A DNA stretch of 64,000 bases from Sceloporus undulatus (lineage: Eukaryota; Chordata; Lepidosauria; Squamata; Phrynosomatidae): contig NC_056522.1 in assembly GCF_019175285.1 (NCBI RefSeq), positions 322,279,260 to 322,343,259 of the forward strand, written 5' to 3'. Position numbers and translations under genes: made by a program. Numbering within the stretch: the first letter of the stretch is position 1; every line of letters starts with the position of its first letter. Below are positions 20,933 through 57,691 of this stretch, piece by piece. Below the pieces are notes generated by a model. It was not told the origin of the DNA and ran no database searches. It saw only the letters and a list, made by a program, of their open reading frames with translations.

Positions 20933-21663
20933 TTTCAAATCTTGCCTTGAAATTTGGCTCACTGACTGTAATAGGGCTTACTTCTGAGCAGACATATCTT
21001 TTCCCATAATCCTCATTTGTTCTGATAAAGAGCAAAACAGCTCATACTGTTTATTTATTTAATGTATATCCAGCTTTTCTCTAGGTATGGGTCCCAGTGG
21101 CTAGATGGCTATATTTATATAATGGTAGTGACAGATTTATCCTGTTGCTGTTTGAACATATTTATTTATTTATCATATTTCATATATATGTATTTATATA
21201 TAAGTTAGGGCAGGATGCAATAAAAATAGAGAAACCTCACATAAGATTCCCCAAAGGAAAACAGAACTCAAAGAGTAAAATATGACACCAGCATTAAAAT
21301 TGAATGACTTAATTCTAAAGATACTTCAGTTTTCATTTTTACCTGTGTAAGTTTACTGACCACGATGGAATTGCATAGTATGTAAGTGTAAAAAGTCATA
21401 AAGGAATCCAGTAGCACATTTCAGACTAATGGCAAGAAGAAAATTCTGGTGTAAGATTTCTGGACATGGTCCACATCATCAGATGTAAGATATATAAACA
21501 GTCTTTGAATAACAGACAATCAGCCTTACCATAATCAATATATCATAATATGTAATATTTAAAATATTATTCCCTTGACTTATTAAACTGAAATTTTATC
21601 AGTAGGCTTTTGGGTGTTTTCCCTTGGGAGTACTGCAGCTGAAGACCATTTATGGATTGAAAA

Positions 21664-22037
21664 CAGGGGTAGGCAACCTGCGGCCCGCGGGCCGGATGCA
21701 GCCCGGTGAGGCCTTGGGACCGGCCCCAGCCCAGTCCTACCGCCGGGGCCTTTGGCGTCTCGCGCGAGGGGCATGGTGGGGCAATTGTCTATAGAAGCCT
21801 CAGAAACATGCATTTATCTTAACATTTTTTAAAAAATCAGCAAACTTTTTCGCGTGTCCTCCATTTTTTATTTTAAAAAGTGCCCTCCATTTGAAAATTT
21901 TGTCCTACATTTGTCCCAGTTTATTTATTTATTTAATTTTTTAAAATTTATTTAATTATTTATTTTTTGGCTTCGGCTCCCCAGTTGTCTGAGGGACAGC
22001 AACCCGGCCCCCGGCTCAAAAGGGTTGCCTACCCCTG
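21664..22037. mobile_element. Non-autonomous hAT transposon with perfect target duplication
   Basis: The ends CAGGGGTAGGCAACCT and AGGGTTGCCTACCCCTG are inverted repeats. The octamer ATTGAAAA flanks both sides (21656-21663 and 22038-22045). The exact duplication and matching ends identify a hAT superfamily insertion of 374 bases. The left third is GC- and CpG-rich and the middle is A/T-rich. There is no transposase. Confidence 0.88.
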
Positions 22038-22045
22038 ATTGAAAA

Positions 22046-25000
22046 GTTTATATGTATGACTGCCATGCTGGAGAAAATGATTCACTTGGTGCACTGCATA
22101 CACCTTATGATGCACTGAGATGTTTGTTATGGTATTTCCCCTCTGTATTTCACTTTTTGTTCTTTTCTGGATTTGCATCACGCATGAACTCAAACATTGC
22201 CATACAATGTGTGAAGAGATATGTGCACAATCAAATTGTTCAAAATCTTTATCTTTGGTTAAAATCATTTATGTGTGTGGAGGGAACGGGCATTTGGACT
22301 TGGACTGGAGCCACAGGAGAACTGAATTTCCCCCCCTCCCTTTTCACTGTTTACTCAGCTTAAATCAGCCCCTTGAACCTGATATTTAGCAATGGCAAAA
22401 CATAGGTGGTTAGAAAGACAGGGACCTATATAATATCCATCCCCTGCCATCCATGGCAAATGATTTAAGTCACTGAAGTGGCACAGGGGAAGTTTACTGA
22501 TCCCCCCCCCCCCCCCCGGGTCTAAATTTGTCTCTCATCAAACTGCTTTTAACCAAAGAAAAAGAAATTGCCTCTGTGTGGGGGTGTATGGGGTGTCTAA
22601 TTACAGATCTCCCCTGATAGATGTCTTTTTGTCCCAAATTATACAGACCTGGTGGGAAGACTGGAAACAGCCTTATGAAACCATCTTCAGAAAGTTGTTG
22701 TTCTGAGGGAACTATAACTGCCTACATCTAAGCTGTCTGGGGGATTATGATAATGACAATAATAATAATGTTTATAGCCCTAGGAGTCAAGGTGGCTTAC
22801 GAAAACATTTTTTTTTTTTGCAAGCTCTCTTCAGAGTTCTTGTCCATTTGGCTTTTTATTGCCCAATCTGACTGGCATCTGCTCAGGAGCTTTCTCTATT
22901 ACTAGACTTGACCATTAAATGGATTACCCATTCTCTCTCACAGACTTTTGTCCTCCCCAAAATAGCTCAGGGACGGGCAACACCCAGCCTGCTCCTTCCC
23001 TTTTCTTCCTTGAAAGGGTGGTGATGGGTTTTTTTTTGTGTGTGCATCCCAGGCTACTCTGAGTTCTAGTAATCTGATTTTTAATGTTAATGTCCCTTTC
23101 TTTCTGAAACCCTTGTAATATCAGAAATAAATCTGAAAGCATGAGGGCACTAGATGAAAAAGAACAACTTTACTATTTTTTGTAGCACAAAAATGGAGCA
23201 AGGCGAAGGTTTAGTGGTTCTATTTCATCTTTCAGTACATCTTTGTAAATTAGATTACTAGTCTCTCTTTCCAAAAGCTGTATTGGTGAGAACCTAATGA
23301 GTCTGCAGCTAATCAGAACTGGGCTTCCTACATCTCCTAGATCCAGAATTCCATTGAGTTAGCTTTGGACTGGGTGGCAATTGGCTGGAAGGGAAAAGGG
23401 CTGGGGCCTTGAATTAAATTTAGTAGTATTCTCTTCCAGATCATAAAGGGGAACACAGCAAAAATGCATCATGCAGCCATGATGGAATACTAAATCCTTG
23501 TCCACTGTACACCATAATGGTTTCCATTACTACAGATGCCTCCTCACTTCTTTGTATTTGTCTTTGTTAGTTCATTTATGGACTTGGACTTGCTTACAGA
23601 GTAAAGTGTTTCAACCCTGTGGTTCTGATTTTTCTTGAAAGCACATTTTCCTAAGAGGGCACATACTGCTCTTCTAAATGTTTTTTCTCTGTTGCTGTGA
23701 GTTAACTGGCTTACTTAACTGCATTTCCCTCAACAGAATGCAATAAAATATGTTTTAATAACATGCCTTTCTTGGTAACTGTATGACTCTTCTTTCTAAT
23801 GAATCAACTGTTAAATAGGAAACTTCCTTATCATTATTTCTCTCCCTTCCCAGAAAAGACACTACCATCACCCCAGATGCCATGTCAGGGGTTCATGGGC
23901 ACAGAAGGATTTCCATATTTTGCAATGTCTTTATGTATTTATCATTCACTCATGAACCAGTCTTTGTACCTTGAGGAAATTGTGTGCAGCTAAGAGGGCA
24001 GTAGCACTGCATTTATATTCAGTCGTTCCCTTTACTGAAATGAATGACACGGTATTCCTGCATCTATGCCTCATTGCTCACACTTCCATAAAGGTCATGT
24101 TAATTTCATCCCCAATATTATCTTTTTGGTCATTCTCAGTTGAAGAATTTTTTCTGAACCCACCAGACCTCTGTTTCTGTATCATGGTCTGAAATTGTCT
24201 GCTCTTCTGTAAGCTCTTAGAAGCTTCTTTCTGTATTATCTCAAAATAACTACAAATGAATATATAAAAATCTGAGCATTGCAGTGGAATTATGAATATT
24301 CAAAAATTCATTTTAATTTAAAACAGCAAACAATTCACAAAAAGAAACATTTGTTTCAAGGTAAGACTTTTTAAAAAACTTTTTTTTTGCACAGAACCCT
24401 GGAACATACAGAAATATTTTACAACAAACATTTCCCCAACATCTTTCACTTGTTGGTTTTTATTCGTTTACTGTTATCACTTGCTGCCACTGGGTAGATG
24501 AATAACTTAACATGTGAGAGCAAAATCTGTACCAAATGTTTAAAAATTACTGTTTTTGGTAACTCCCAGAATCCCACAGGCAATATGCTAGCTAGAGGAT
24601 CCTGGGTGTTGTGGTCCAAAATATAAACTTTATCAAGCTGTGGTTATGAGGCAGTAGAACTGAAACTGATCCCATCCAACCCTCCCTCCCCACTTTCTAT
24701 AACCTTTTTAGTCCACAAATGCAAAACGTTTGTTTCACAAGACTGAACTCCAGATATGCCACAATTACGTCCCGTACAGTAATGCACATAATACAACCTA
24801 AACTAAGCTTCAAATGACTTTGACCTGATAACCTTGACACTGATAAGACTTGCCGTACAAAATTTCTGCATCAGCTTTAGAAAAGAATGTTAAAAGTAGT
24901 CCACCTACCTCCAGGATTTTAGAGAACCATGAAAACATACTTGGACTCTATTCCATGCACTCTCTCCCCTCTTTAAAAACATGGGAGGTAGAGATTAAAT

Positions 25001-26271
25001 ATTCTTACCAGCAAAACAAACTTATTTCAGTGGAATAAACAAAAGAGCTCCAATGTTTTATTGACCTTGCTACAGAATTTAATGCTGGTATAAACACCAT
25101 CCAATTTAACTGCCTTAGAGCAGTGTCCATTGGCAAGTCCAGTGTTATTTTGTGGGGTCCTGGTATTGGCAAATTTGATGCTTTTGATTTAGACAATCCC
25201 TCTGATGCCTTCTCTTAAATCACTGCTAGGGAAGGCACCATGTTTACAGGTTGTGAAGCCCCAAGCATAAGGTTCCACTGTCTCTCAGGAACTGCCTGGT
25301 GTGAAGCATTTCTCTCCAGCTGATGTTCGGTTGTGAAATGACAGACCACTCTTCACCTTTGAAAAGCCTACAGTTCACTATTGCAGAAAGAAATCAAAAT
25401 ACTGGAGAAATAATTTGGAAGGAAATAACATACCAAATCCTTTTGCAGTGGGAGTTAAATTCCCCTTAAGAAAGATGTGATACAATTTAAGATTAGAGAG
25501 TGAGGCCTATGTTACAGTCAACATTACAGAAGATGATTTTGCTGCAGGAATCTCTCTCCAGTTCTTGCTACTGTTCCTGGAGATGGGCAGACAGACATTC
25601 TAAATTGAAAGAATCGTCTTACCAATGCCTTGCAAAGTATGAATAATCCAGGAGCTTCACAATATCTATATTACAGTTAGGATTTGTGGGAATCCAGCTT
25701 TTGATTGTCTTCAGCAGGAAAAAGAGAGTAAACTTTTAAAAGAAGTCAAAGATGGTGAAAACTCCCTCTCGCATTCACATCTTGGGGGGGGAAACACTGG
25801 CAAATTTGAAACAAAGGAACACTGGTACATTCCAAATGCAAGGCTAGGGTACTTGACAGATTATGTCCATCCATACGAGCCTGTCCATAATTTGAGAATC
25901 TCATCGGAAGCCCTGATTGTGTATCTCAACAAGGCAAACTTTGTTGGCAGGTACATAATATGGGCCTTATTCTGTAGCAGCATTTCGATTGCAGAACTCT
26001 TCCAAGGGAAGTCAACCAGAAATAAAAACTTCTTTTAACAGGCCTTTGGCTTTTGGATGTGCTTTGGCCCATTTTTTTTTAAAGAATGTTTGTTTTTAAA
26101 TAACAGGTTATGACTCTTACTGGACATTGTTTTGAGGGCCCCGGTGAGTAGAAAAGCATATATAAATATTTTAAATTATAATAATGGTGATGATGATAGT
26201 GATCCAGTTAGTGCTTCCAGGAAAAAGTTTGCATTGTAATAGTATGATACTAGGTATCCCTGAGTTCAGGG
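22046..26271. other. PAK6 3' flank and 3' UTR; no other gene seen
   Basis: The part next to 26272 should be the PAK6 3' UTR on the minus strand. About 23.1-26.2 kb is free of obvious interspersed repeats, which fits a long UTR. A minus-strand AATAAA at 24459-24464 is one candidate polyadenylation signal, and others exist. A poly-C run lies at 22502-22517. I see no coding exon. Confidence 0.4.
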
Positions 26272-49921
<23,650 letters not shown>

Positions 49922-50185
49922 CTACCACAAAAGAGGAGGAGAAAGAAGATAAACAAAAGGGGAAGAAGAAAAGTTAGTATATTAGGAACTCCAGTTCAAG
50001 TATTTATTAATGTGGGGATTCTCAGTACCAACCTGGTGCATGGGCCAAGAAACATTTCTACAACTCAGGCCTAAATACAATTGCTAGCTCCAATCAAGAG
50101 CAGACCCAGTGAACCAGTGAAACTTGCATAAGAGATGACCTACCAAGTTCTAAGTAATTCAGTAGTACTACTAGTAGATGCAACT

Positions 50186-50447
50186 TTAAAAAAACCAGAC
50201 CCAAAAGTGATGAGAAGCCTACTTTTCAGATTTCATATTGTAGGTTTGGGAGGGCTTGGAGGATCTGTAACTATACTGTTCAACTACTATGATTTGGCAT
50301 GGACAGGCCTGATTAATCATTCGCCAACCCACTTTTTCATCTGCTTTTAAAATGACCTATTTTAAAAGCAGATGAAAAAGTGTTATAGCAGATGATTAAA
50401 TCTGGAAAGTAGGCTTCTCATCACTTTTGGGTCTGATTTTTTTCCTC
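50186..50447. repeat. Large imperfect palindrome
   Basis: The outer arms 'cagacccaaaagtgatgaga' (50197-50216) with continuation, and 'tctcatcacttttgggtctg' (50416-50435), are exact complements. The inner arms 50330-50353 and 50359-50382 (cactttttcatctgctttta and its complement) are exact, around a five-base centre. The left side has about 75 extra bases. It lies beside the unclassified repeat that follows. Confidence 0.85.
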
Positions 50448-50765
50448 CTCTTCCACCTCCTCCTTTTGTCCTCATCTTACTTCAACTGCTGCAAACTGAG
50501 TTCAAACCAGAAATGTAGTTTGCACTCAATTAACTCAGCAGGGAGGGGAGATAAAAGGAAGGGGTGGAATTTTGTCCTTCCCAGTAGGCTCAGACAAAAG
50601 CAAACTCTCCTACCTTGTGTGCTCTTCCTCATTAATTACTATTGCCATCTTGACCATGTTCTGATGATGCTTGGCCACATGTGTTCCAGTTTTCTGTGAA
50701 ATATTGTAGAATATGTCTATAACATGTTTCCACACAAAACTGGCACTCCTAAAAGCTTCCAGATG
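50440..50765 (-). repeat. Unclassified repeat U, copy 1
   Basis: Read on the minus strand, it aligns well with 63425-63840. Shared stretches include 'caatatttcacagaa', 'acacatgtgg', 'atggtcaag / gtggtcaag', 'gcacacaa', 'ctactgggaagg' and 'agttaa.tga.tgcaaacta'. No coding frame is kept in both copies. Confidence 0.65.
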
Positions 50766-51094
50766 TGAAAAAATAATCAAGAGCAGAATGTTCTTAGGGG
50801 CCACATGTAGTCCACCGGCTGTATTTCCCCCACCGTGGCCCATTCTCATTTTTGCAACATTGAAGTGCTAAATATTTGCTTCTATATCTCACTTGAAATA
50901 GAGATTTCATAGAAAAATCACATTTTGCTTTACACCTAATGTCCTTAAACTCAGCTGCCAGATATGTTGGACTATAACTCCCTCCTCAGACAGGATGGCC
51001 TTTTGGGTCCTAGTCTAATACAACTGGGGGCATGAGGTTGATAAAGGCTTTCTTACTTGATTTGGAAAAGGCTCAGCTCTACCTGAAAACAGTA

Positions 51095-51348
51095 CAGTTG
51101 ACCCTCTGCATTTGCAGCTTTGATTTTTGAAGACTTGATTATTCATGGATTTGATTAATAAGTTCTGTCTAGGTCTTCCAGTGTGACTCTATGGTCAATA
51201 TCCACCAGACACTGTATGGGATGATCTAGAGATTATTAGGGAAGTGTTCTCTCAGGTTAAAAAAAACTAGTGGTTTTTTAATTTGTGGTTTTTCCACTTT
51301 CGTGGGAATCCTGTGTCCCTAACGCCATCAAATGTGGAGGGCCCACTG
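51095..51348. mobile_element. Tigger/pogo-like MITE
   Basis: The 254-base element is flanked by TA. Ends CAGTTGACCCTCTGCATTTG and CAAATGTGGAGGGCCCACTG, with 'tccacttt' and 'attcatggatttg' motifs inside. Confidence 0.75.
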
Positions 51349-52629
51349 TATTGTACACAGGTGCTATGAAATCATTTTCATACTAAACATCAAAACAATG
51401 CAAACATACACCAAATGCATGGACTTGTGACCCTTGCCATTACTTTTAACTAGCTATTTGATTCAGCCTACAGTCTTTTTTTTGTCTGTCTGCTGCCTCT
51501 TGTTGAGGGATACATTGAAATGCTGAGGTGAAAATAATCTGTAACACTAAGTCTGTGATAATGATAGTGTTACGTTCTAACATGTTAGCTCAACAGACAA
51601 ACTTAGACACAGTAGGAAACTGGCCCCATTCTGAGGCAAATCATATTTGGGGCCATGTGAAGATTATGCTGATTCTCATAGGCAATATCCACAACTTGGC
51701 TATCCAAGACTCCTACCTCTCCTGCATTTATCAACCATGCAGCTAAGTCAGCTCATTTACTTAGGAAGTGAAAAATGAAGAATCTATTAACTAACATCAT
51801 CTATTTCTCCACAGGGAGGCTCAATACAATGCCTATGCCTTCCCTTGGCACTGTTCCCAGCCCGTATGGGGGAAAGAATTTTTTTCCCCAGAGAGAAATA
51901 GAATTTCTTCTGTTTGCTAACAAATGAAGACTTTCATAAAAGACATGCTGAATTAAATGCAGCAGTGAAAACAGACATGGATCCTGACTAATGTCACTTA
52001 AGGATGCAAATCATTAAAAGGCAGCATAGATAAAGTTGAATACTACCTGAGTCATTCACACATGCATGTATGGTAACTGATAAAATAGCAGAAAGTGCTG
52101 GCACATCCCATTTGATAAGCAGCATGTTAGATGCTGCTCAGAATTCAGCAGCATGAAGCATAGTTTGCCATGTGGTAAACCGAGATGTAAAGCAGGGTTT
52201 TACTCAATTGCAGATGTTCCATTCATGTCAGTGCAGTCTGAAAAGCTACCTGGTGCATAGCTGAAATGGCTACAAGCACACTAGGGTCTATTTTATACAA
52301 ATGTTTTACCATGTGGAGCTGAGCTCATTGGACAAGGTTTAAAGTGGTCACCACATTGCTGACTGCACATGTAAAAGGTCCTTTGCAACAAAAGCAAAAT
52401 GGTAAACCCTAGTCACTCAAAGAATCCTTATGCCTGCCAAAAACTCTCTTCAACAGTAAAATGAGCACTGTACACTTTGATCTTAATCTTAGTCACATGG
52501 GCAAGATATATCCTTGAATATGGTCCCTGCTGCTACAAATGTTAAATTTGTGCAGCAGCCACATAAATTGAATTTTTGGGTTAAAACACAGTGTGCATGA
52601 AGCATGGCACACTCACACAAACCCTCCCT
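51349..52629. other. Upstream PAK6 intron, nothing recognised
   Basis: No recognised repeat or exon, and no match to the CRIB exon sought here. Confidence 0.4.
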
Positions 52630-53215
52630 TGAATAATAGAACCTTGAAGTTGGAAAAGGCTGCAACTTCCTGCCACGCAGGAATACACAACTAAAGGATT
52701 CCTGAGAGGTAGTCATCCAACTTCTGTTTAAAGACCTCCAGAGCAGGGTAGTCTGCTACCATCCAAGGCAGTCTATTCCACTGATGAATAGCTCTTACAG
52801 TAATAAAAAGTTCTTCCTAAAGAATCTCATTTCTTTTCCGTGATTTGTGTCCTAGTCTCTGGAGCAGCAGAAAACAAGCTTGCTCTCTATATTCTGTGTG
52901 ACATCCATTCAGATGCTTAAAGATGGCTACCATACCACCTTCCAGTCTTCTCTTTTCCAAGCTATATGTACTCGATACACTATGTCATTCCTTATAAGGT
53001 TTGGTTTCCAGACTACTGAATATTTTAGTTGTCCTTTTCTGTATATGTTCAATACAAATATCCTTGTCAATATCCTACTTGAACTGTGGCACCTAGAACT
53101 GGAAATACTATTCCATGCGAGATCTGACCAAAGCAGAATAAAATGGCACCACTAATTCTTCTGAATTGTGATTCTCCTTTAAAACAAAGCATGCATGCCT
53201 TGTTTCATTCCAGGC
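52630..53215 (-). mobile_element. CR1 LINE 3' end
   Basis: Reverse-oriented CR1: 'gttggaaaaggctgcaactt', 'ttctgtttaaagacctccag', 'gagcagcagaaaacaagctt' and 'ttccagactactgaatattt' follow the order of the better copy at 62366. It has decayed. Confidence 0.8.
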
Positions 53216-53219
53216 ATGG

Positions 53220-53560
53220 TTTGCCACAGCTAGATGACCTGATTTCACTGGCACTAATTTTCTCAGGTCCATCTTAGGGGCCAAATATGGCCCAAAATGG
53301 ATGGATTGGGGCCACCCCAGACCTGCTCGCCCCACAACCGTGGCAAGTACATGCCACAGCCCCAACCTGCCCTGCCACTGGCCTAAACTCTTTGGGGTGG
53401 TAAAGGACTGCCTTAGGCAGCCCTGGTGCAACCCCAGAGTGGCTTCAAACCGCTCAGGGGCATGTAGCATCAAAAACCATGCGCCCGGATAGGCTTTATG
53501 CAGCCCCTGTTTGATTGGCTGGGTGGCATCCAGGCAACTTGGGAGCATGCAGTGTCAAAA
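53220..53560. other. GC-rich block of unknown nature
   Basis: The stretch is C/G-rich with several 'cagccc' and 'ggggcc' words and a minus-strand frame of 146 codons that matches nothing I know. It could be the interior of an old DNA transposon. Confidence 0.35.
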
Positions 53561-55429
53561 CACTAAGCCCTCAAGCTGCCTGAAAGCCAGCTTTTACAGC
53601 CAATATGTTTCAGCTGTTAGATATGAAATAGTTTGAGCAGGCCCCTGTCTCTATTACTTTGAAGATTGCTCCTTGCTTGCTTCACCTTCCAAAGGAATTA
53701 TGTGCACTCTGTAGGCACCTGGCTGTGCTTTAAACCAAATGCTAAACTTATTTAGGAACTGTATCCAAGTAAAGTTAGACATTACTATTTATTTTCTTTT
53801 TGTGCAGCATCTTACTTTTTCAACTGATTTATCTTGAATCATTTAATTAAATCTTGCATTAGAAGCTTGGGGCAGGGGTGACTGAAAAGGCTTTTATTTG
53901 CTGACAAGATCTGTTTCACCCATATGCCTAAAGCTACTTTGTTATTTAGGAAGTGAAATGAATCTATTAACTAAATGCAAGATGGAAGTACAGTATGGAC
54001 CTTTCTAAAAAATATTACAAACTGGAATTTCAACATGTTAAGACTGAGATTTTAGAAATGACATGGGTGGTGTCAGCTTTTGATTACTGAAAAAATAAGT
54101 GTCTCTCAGTCTGTTTTACCTTGCAAGAAAGTTGGGGATGTGTGCATTTCATTCCTCAAGATGTCATCTCTCAGTGACACTTAGTTAAGCATGTGCTCTG
54201 CCTTGTCTAAAGGTGTGGGATTTGAGGAGGCTTTCTGATCATATGAATGCTTCCTGTCACACATCTCCTCTGTGACTGCTCTTTCATACATCCATATCAT
54301 TAATTGATGTTGCAGCCATCAAGTGACACACATTTTTTTGTGAAGCACAACAAAAGGAGGGAATACAAGACCTGATTCACAAAACTTATAAATACAAAAA
54401 TTGTCATGGCAGTCACGGCAGGATAAAACTGAGCTTCAGTGTTGGGCTCTGAACAAGAAACACTAGAGTCACTTCTACTCTTATTACACCAGGAATTCTA
54501 CAGCAATGTGTTTTGCAATTATTTTATTGATTGTATGTATTTTAGTGTTATTATGCAACTGTTTCTTAATTAATAGTTCAGGCTCTGACTGGTTTTAAGA
54601 ATTTAGAAGGAGAGGGGGAAGACTGGGTTTCAGTGTTTGCTACTAATGAAAACAGTAGTGTTGAAATGGCATCTGACCTTTGTTATATTATTGGTTTGTT
54701 TACACCAATGGTAATTAAATTTCCTTCAGTGAAAAGACTAATGCCCAACTTACACATCTGTTCACATCTATTCACATCTGTTGTACATTTAGTGCTACAA
54801 AATTGCATGGACTATATATTTATTATATATGGATAAATCTTTGTTTCCATTTACTGGAAATAGGCATTGTTGTTGTTGTTGTTAATCTTATATCCCGCCT
54901 TTCTCCCAATACAGGGACTGCATTAATTTATATTACATACATATATAATTTTACTTATTTACTCCCTGACTCCACCAGTGTGTTATTTACAAAATCTTTT
55001 ATGGACTCACCCAATGTCAGGCCTCTGAAACATGTGTACTCCTTCAAACTGAACACAGCCTACTAGCCAAGTACAATAGGGCTTAACAAGCTTCCCTTCC
55101 TTGCTGCATGTCTGGGACCTTAAAAGGGAGAACTTCCAAACATTTGGCATACTACAAGACTAGTGAACATGGTGGCCTAAACCCACATGAAGGAACCTCT
55201 TCAACACATATGCCATTTACTGGCTCACCCCTTGTCAAGGCAGATCCTATGTTGTCATCAGGAAATGATTATTTTAGATCCTCAACAATGATCCTTAGAT
55301 AAGACTCATTTTACATATACAGTATGTATGAAATCTCAAAGCTGCTTAATCTAATACCCATCTAATAAATATGTCTAAAACCGAACTTGAAAGGCTGCAC
55401 ATTATTTTGTGACTTACGGTTGGCTGGAT
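53561..55429. other. Upstream PAK6 intron, mostly unrecognised
   Basis: It holds a short (GTT)n and L2-like tail at 54869-54925 ('aatcttatatcccgcctttc'). Nothing else is recognised. Confidence 0.45.
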
Positions 55430-56197
55430 AAAGATATGGCATTGATATAAATTTTTGTGTGTCCTGCCCATCTACCAAACTGGGAATTTTATCAAAAAAG
55501 GAGATAAAATTAGTCTGACATGACATGTTTTTGAGAAACTCATGTTGGCTTTTTGCAATTATGGCATTCCTTTCTAAATGCTTATACAGTCTCTGTTTAA
55601 TTATCTGCTCTAGAATCTTTCCTGGTATTGATGTCAGGCTAACAGGACAGTAATTATCTGGGTACTCTTTTTTCTCCTTTTGAAGATGGCGATTTCCTCC
55701 AGTCCACTGGGACTTCTTTTTACCAAGAATTCTCAAAGATTATTTTGTGAGAAGACTGAGGCAAAGAAGATATTGAGTAGTTCTGCCTTTTCTCTGTCCC
55801 TGTTAGCATTTTGTTGTCTTCTCCACACAATGGCCCTACCATTTCCTTCCTTCTTCCTTTTCCAACAACATACTCCTGCAAAGCCCTTTTTATTGTTCTT
55901 AACCTTTCTAGCAAGCCTGAGCTCTTTAGCTTTTCTGGCTTTCCCTACACATGCTAGCTACTTGTTTGAATTCCTCTCTGGTGAATTCCCAATTTTTCGA
56001 TTTCTTATACATGTCCCTTTTTAAAACTTACGTCAGTTTAAAGTTCTTTAGTAAACTATCCTGTTTTCTTGAGACACCGCTCATCTTTCCCCCTCACTGG
56101 AACTGTTTAAAATTGTGCTTCAGTATCTCCCTTTTGAGAAACTTCCCATCTGTTCCTGAACTCCCTTCTCTTTTAGTATTCCTGACCATGGGATTAT
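55430..56197 (-). mobile_element. CR1 LINE, RT-coding part left of the Gypsy insertion
   Basis: The minus strand encodes KKEYPDNYCPVSLTSIPGKI, LEQIIKQRLYKHLERNAIIA and KSQHEFLKNMSCQTNFISFF, the CR1 reverse-transcriptase N-terminal region. It continues the element whose endonuclease part is at 61030-61842. Confidence 0.85.
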
Positions 56198-56521
56198 GAT
56201 GAAATGACTTACAAACCAGCCAGTCAGAAGCCAGAGATCCACTAGCCAATCAGGTGCTGGCTGAGGAGTTTGAACATTCCGCTTGGCAGTTGGTTTGAGT
56301 CAGTTAGGGTTTAGAATCCTGAGAGATGAAGCTGGAGTTCAGTGGGGGAGATAGTTAGGATTAGAGACTGAGGGAACAGTATTTTGATAATAGACCAAGG
56401 AAGGGTCTGTTAGGGCCAGAGAGGGACAGTATTAGTTCTGGAGAGTCTAGAGAGGAGAGACTCAGTGTAGCCAGACTCAGAAAGAGGGGTTTGGGTTACA
56501 TAATTTCTTGAGTGATAGTAT
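56198..56521 (+). repeat. 5' LTR portion of the Gypsy element
   Basis: It aligns with the left part of the 3' LTR from 'gacttacaaaccagcca' through 'aaagaggggtttgggttaca'. The match ends near 56521. Confidence 0.85.
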
Positions 56522-57020
56522 AGGATGTAGATTGGATTATTTGTTAAAAAGTTGGATTGAGGGGTCTAAAATAATGACCAAAGATGAATTACAAAGTCTG
56601 ATAGGCTTGGAACAGTTCTACAATGTTATTCCCCAGGAATATAGGTGGTTGGTTCAGGACCGACAACCTAAAACCATATCTGAGGCGGCCAAGATAATAG
56701 ATACATTGGCCTTAATCAGAGGGGATGACAGAAAATAGCCAAGGACAGAGGGAAAGCTGCCAGAAAATGAACAAAGAAATCACAAAAATTGGCATGCCTC
56801 CAAAGAGAAAAATAACTAGGGAAAAATTTTCAACCTTGACAACAAAAGAAAACCCCTGAAGTTGAGAGGAAAAGGGGAGCAATGAGAATAAATGACCCTG
56901 AGGCTTATAAAAAAAGACAGCTGGTCGAAGGAATCGTCCAGCTTCAATCCAAAAAAATGTTATGAATATGGAAAATTAGGTCACCTAAGATATAATTGTC
57001 CAACAATATTCAATGAAGAC
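56508..57020 (+). pseudogene. Gypsy gag remnant: SCAN-like capsid and zinc knuckle
   Basis: Fossil part. The capsid segment near 56580-56740 has the SCAN-type pattern LIGLEQFYNVIPQEYRWLVQ followed by an EAAKIIDTLAL helix. A zinc-knuckle-like motif (CYEYGKLGHLRYNCP) lies near 56960-57005. The SCAN resemblance fits the proposed origin of that host domain from Gmr1-type gag. Confidence 0.75.
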
Positions 57021-57169
57021 TCCAGATCCAAAATAAAATCAGCTTATTGTATAAAATCAGTTGGACCTGACATAAAGGAATGTTGCCACAGAGATCAACC
57101 TGAGGCAGCAGTTGCCATAGAAATGACAGTTGGAACAGTAATGGACGCTAGTAGGAATATGTCTCCAAA

Positions 57170-57510
57170 ACCCTGCTTATTTGTAACAAATTTACCTCAA
57201 GAGTTAGAACCAGAGGAACATAGAGAATTGATACAAATAAATAAGAACTGGGTGTGGGGTTTTCGTGACTCAGGGGCTGAGGTGTGTATAGTTAAGTCAC
57301 ACTTAGTACAACCTCAAGATTGGTGCCCAGAAGAAGAAATGATCTTGAAGGGTTAGGGGGTCCTGCCTTTAAGGCACCAGTAAGCAAAGTAAATATTTCG
57401 TTCAGGGAACATAACTTGCAGTGGAAATTTGCAGTATAGGATGACATTCCATTTCCCTGCCTAATGGGAAATGACCTAGATCGATATTTTAGGTTTACAG
57501 GGGTAGTCAC
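57170..57510 (+). pseudogene. Gypsy aspartic protease remnant
   Basis: Fossil part. A DSGAEVCIV motif near 57268-57294 is the retropepsin active-site type, followed downstream by a 'LMGNDL' flap/end-like segment near 57460. Confidence 0.7.
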
Positions 57511-57691
57511 TGGACAACAAGAAAAAGAAAATTCTTCAGAGAAAGTGAATCCACAGTCGGAAGAAAACCAAGATCAAGCAGTGGTTCTTCCAGATGAAGT
57601 TAAAGAGACAAATACCTCAAGCAAGGAGGGATCTGAGCAAAGTCAAATCAAAGCTAACCCCGAATTTAGTCAAGAATGAGGGGATGAAAGT

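Noticed and set aside
53108-53548. 146-codon minus-strand frame in a GC-rich block
   Set aside because: No recognisable domain, and the right part falls in CR1 sequence.
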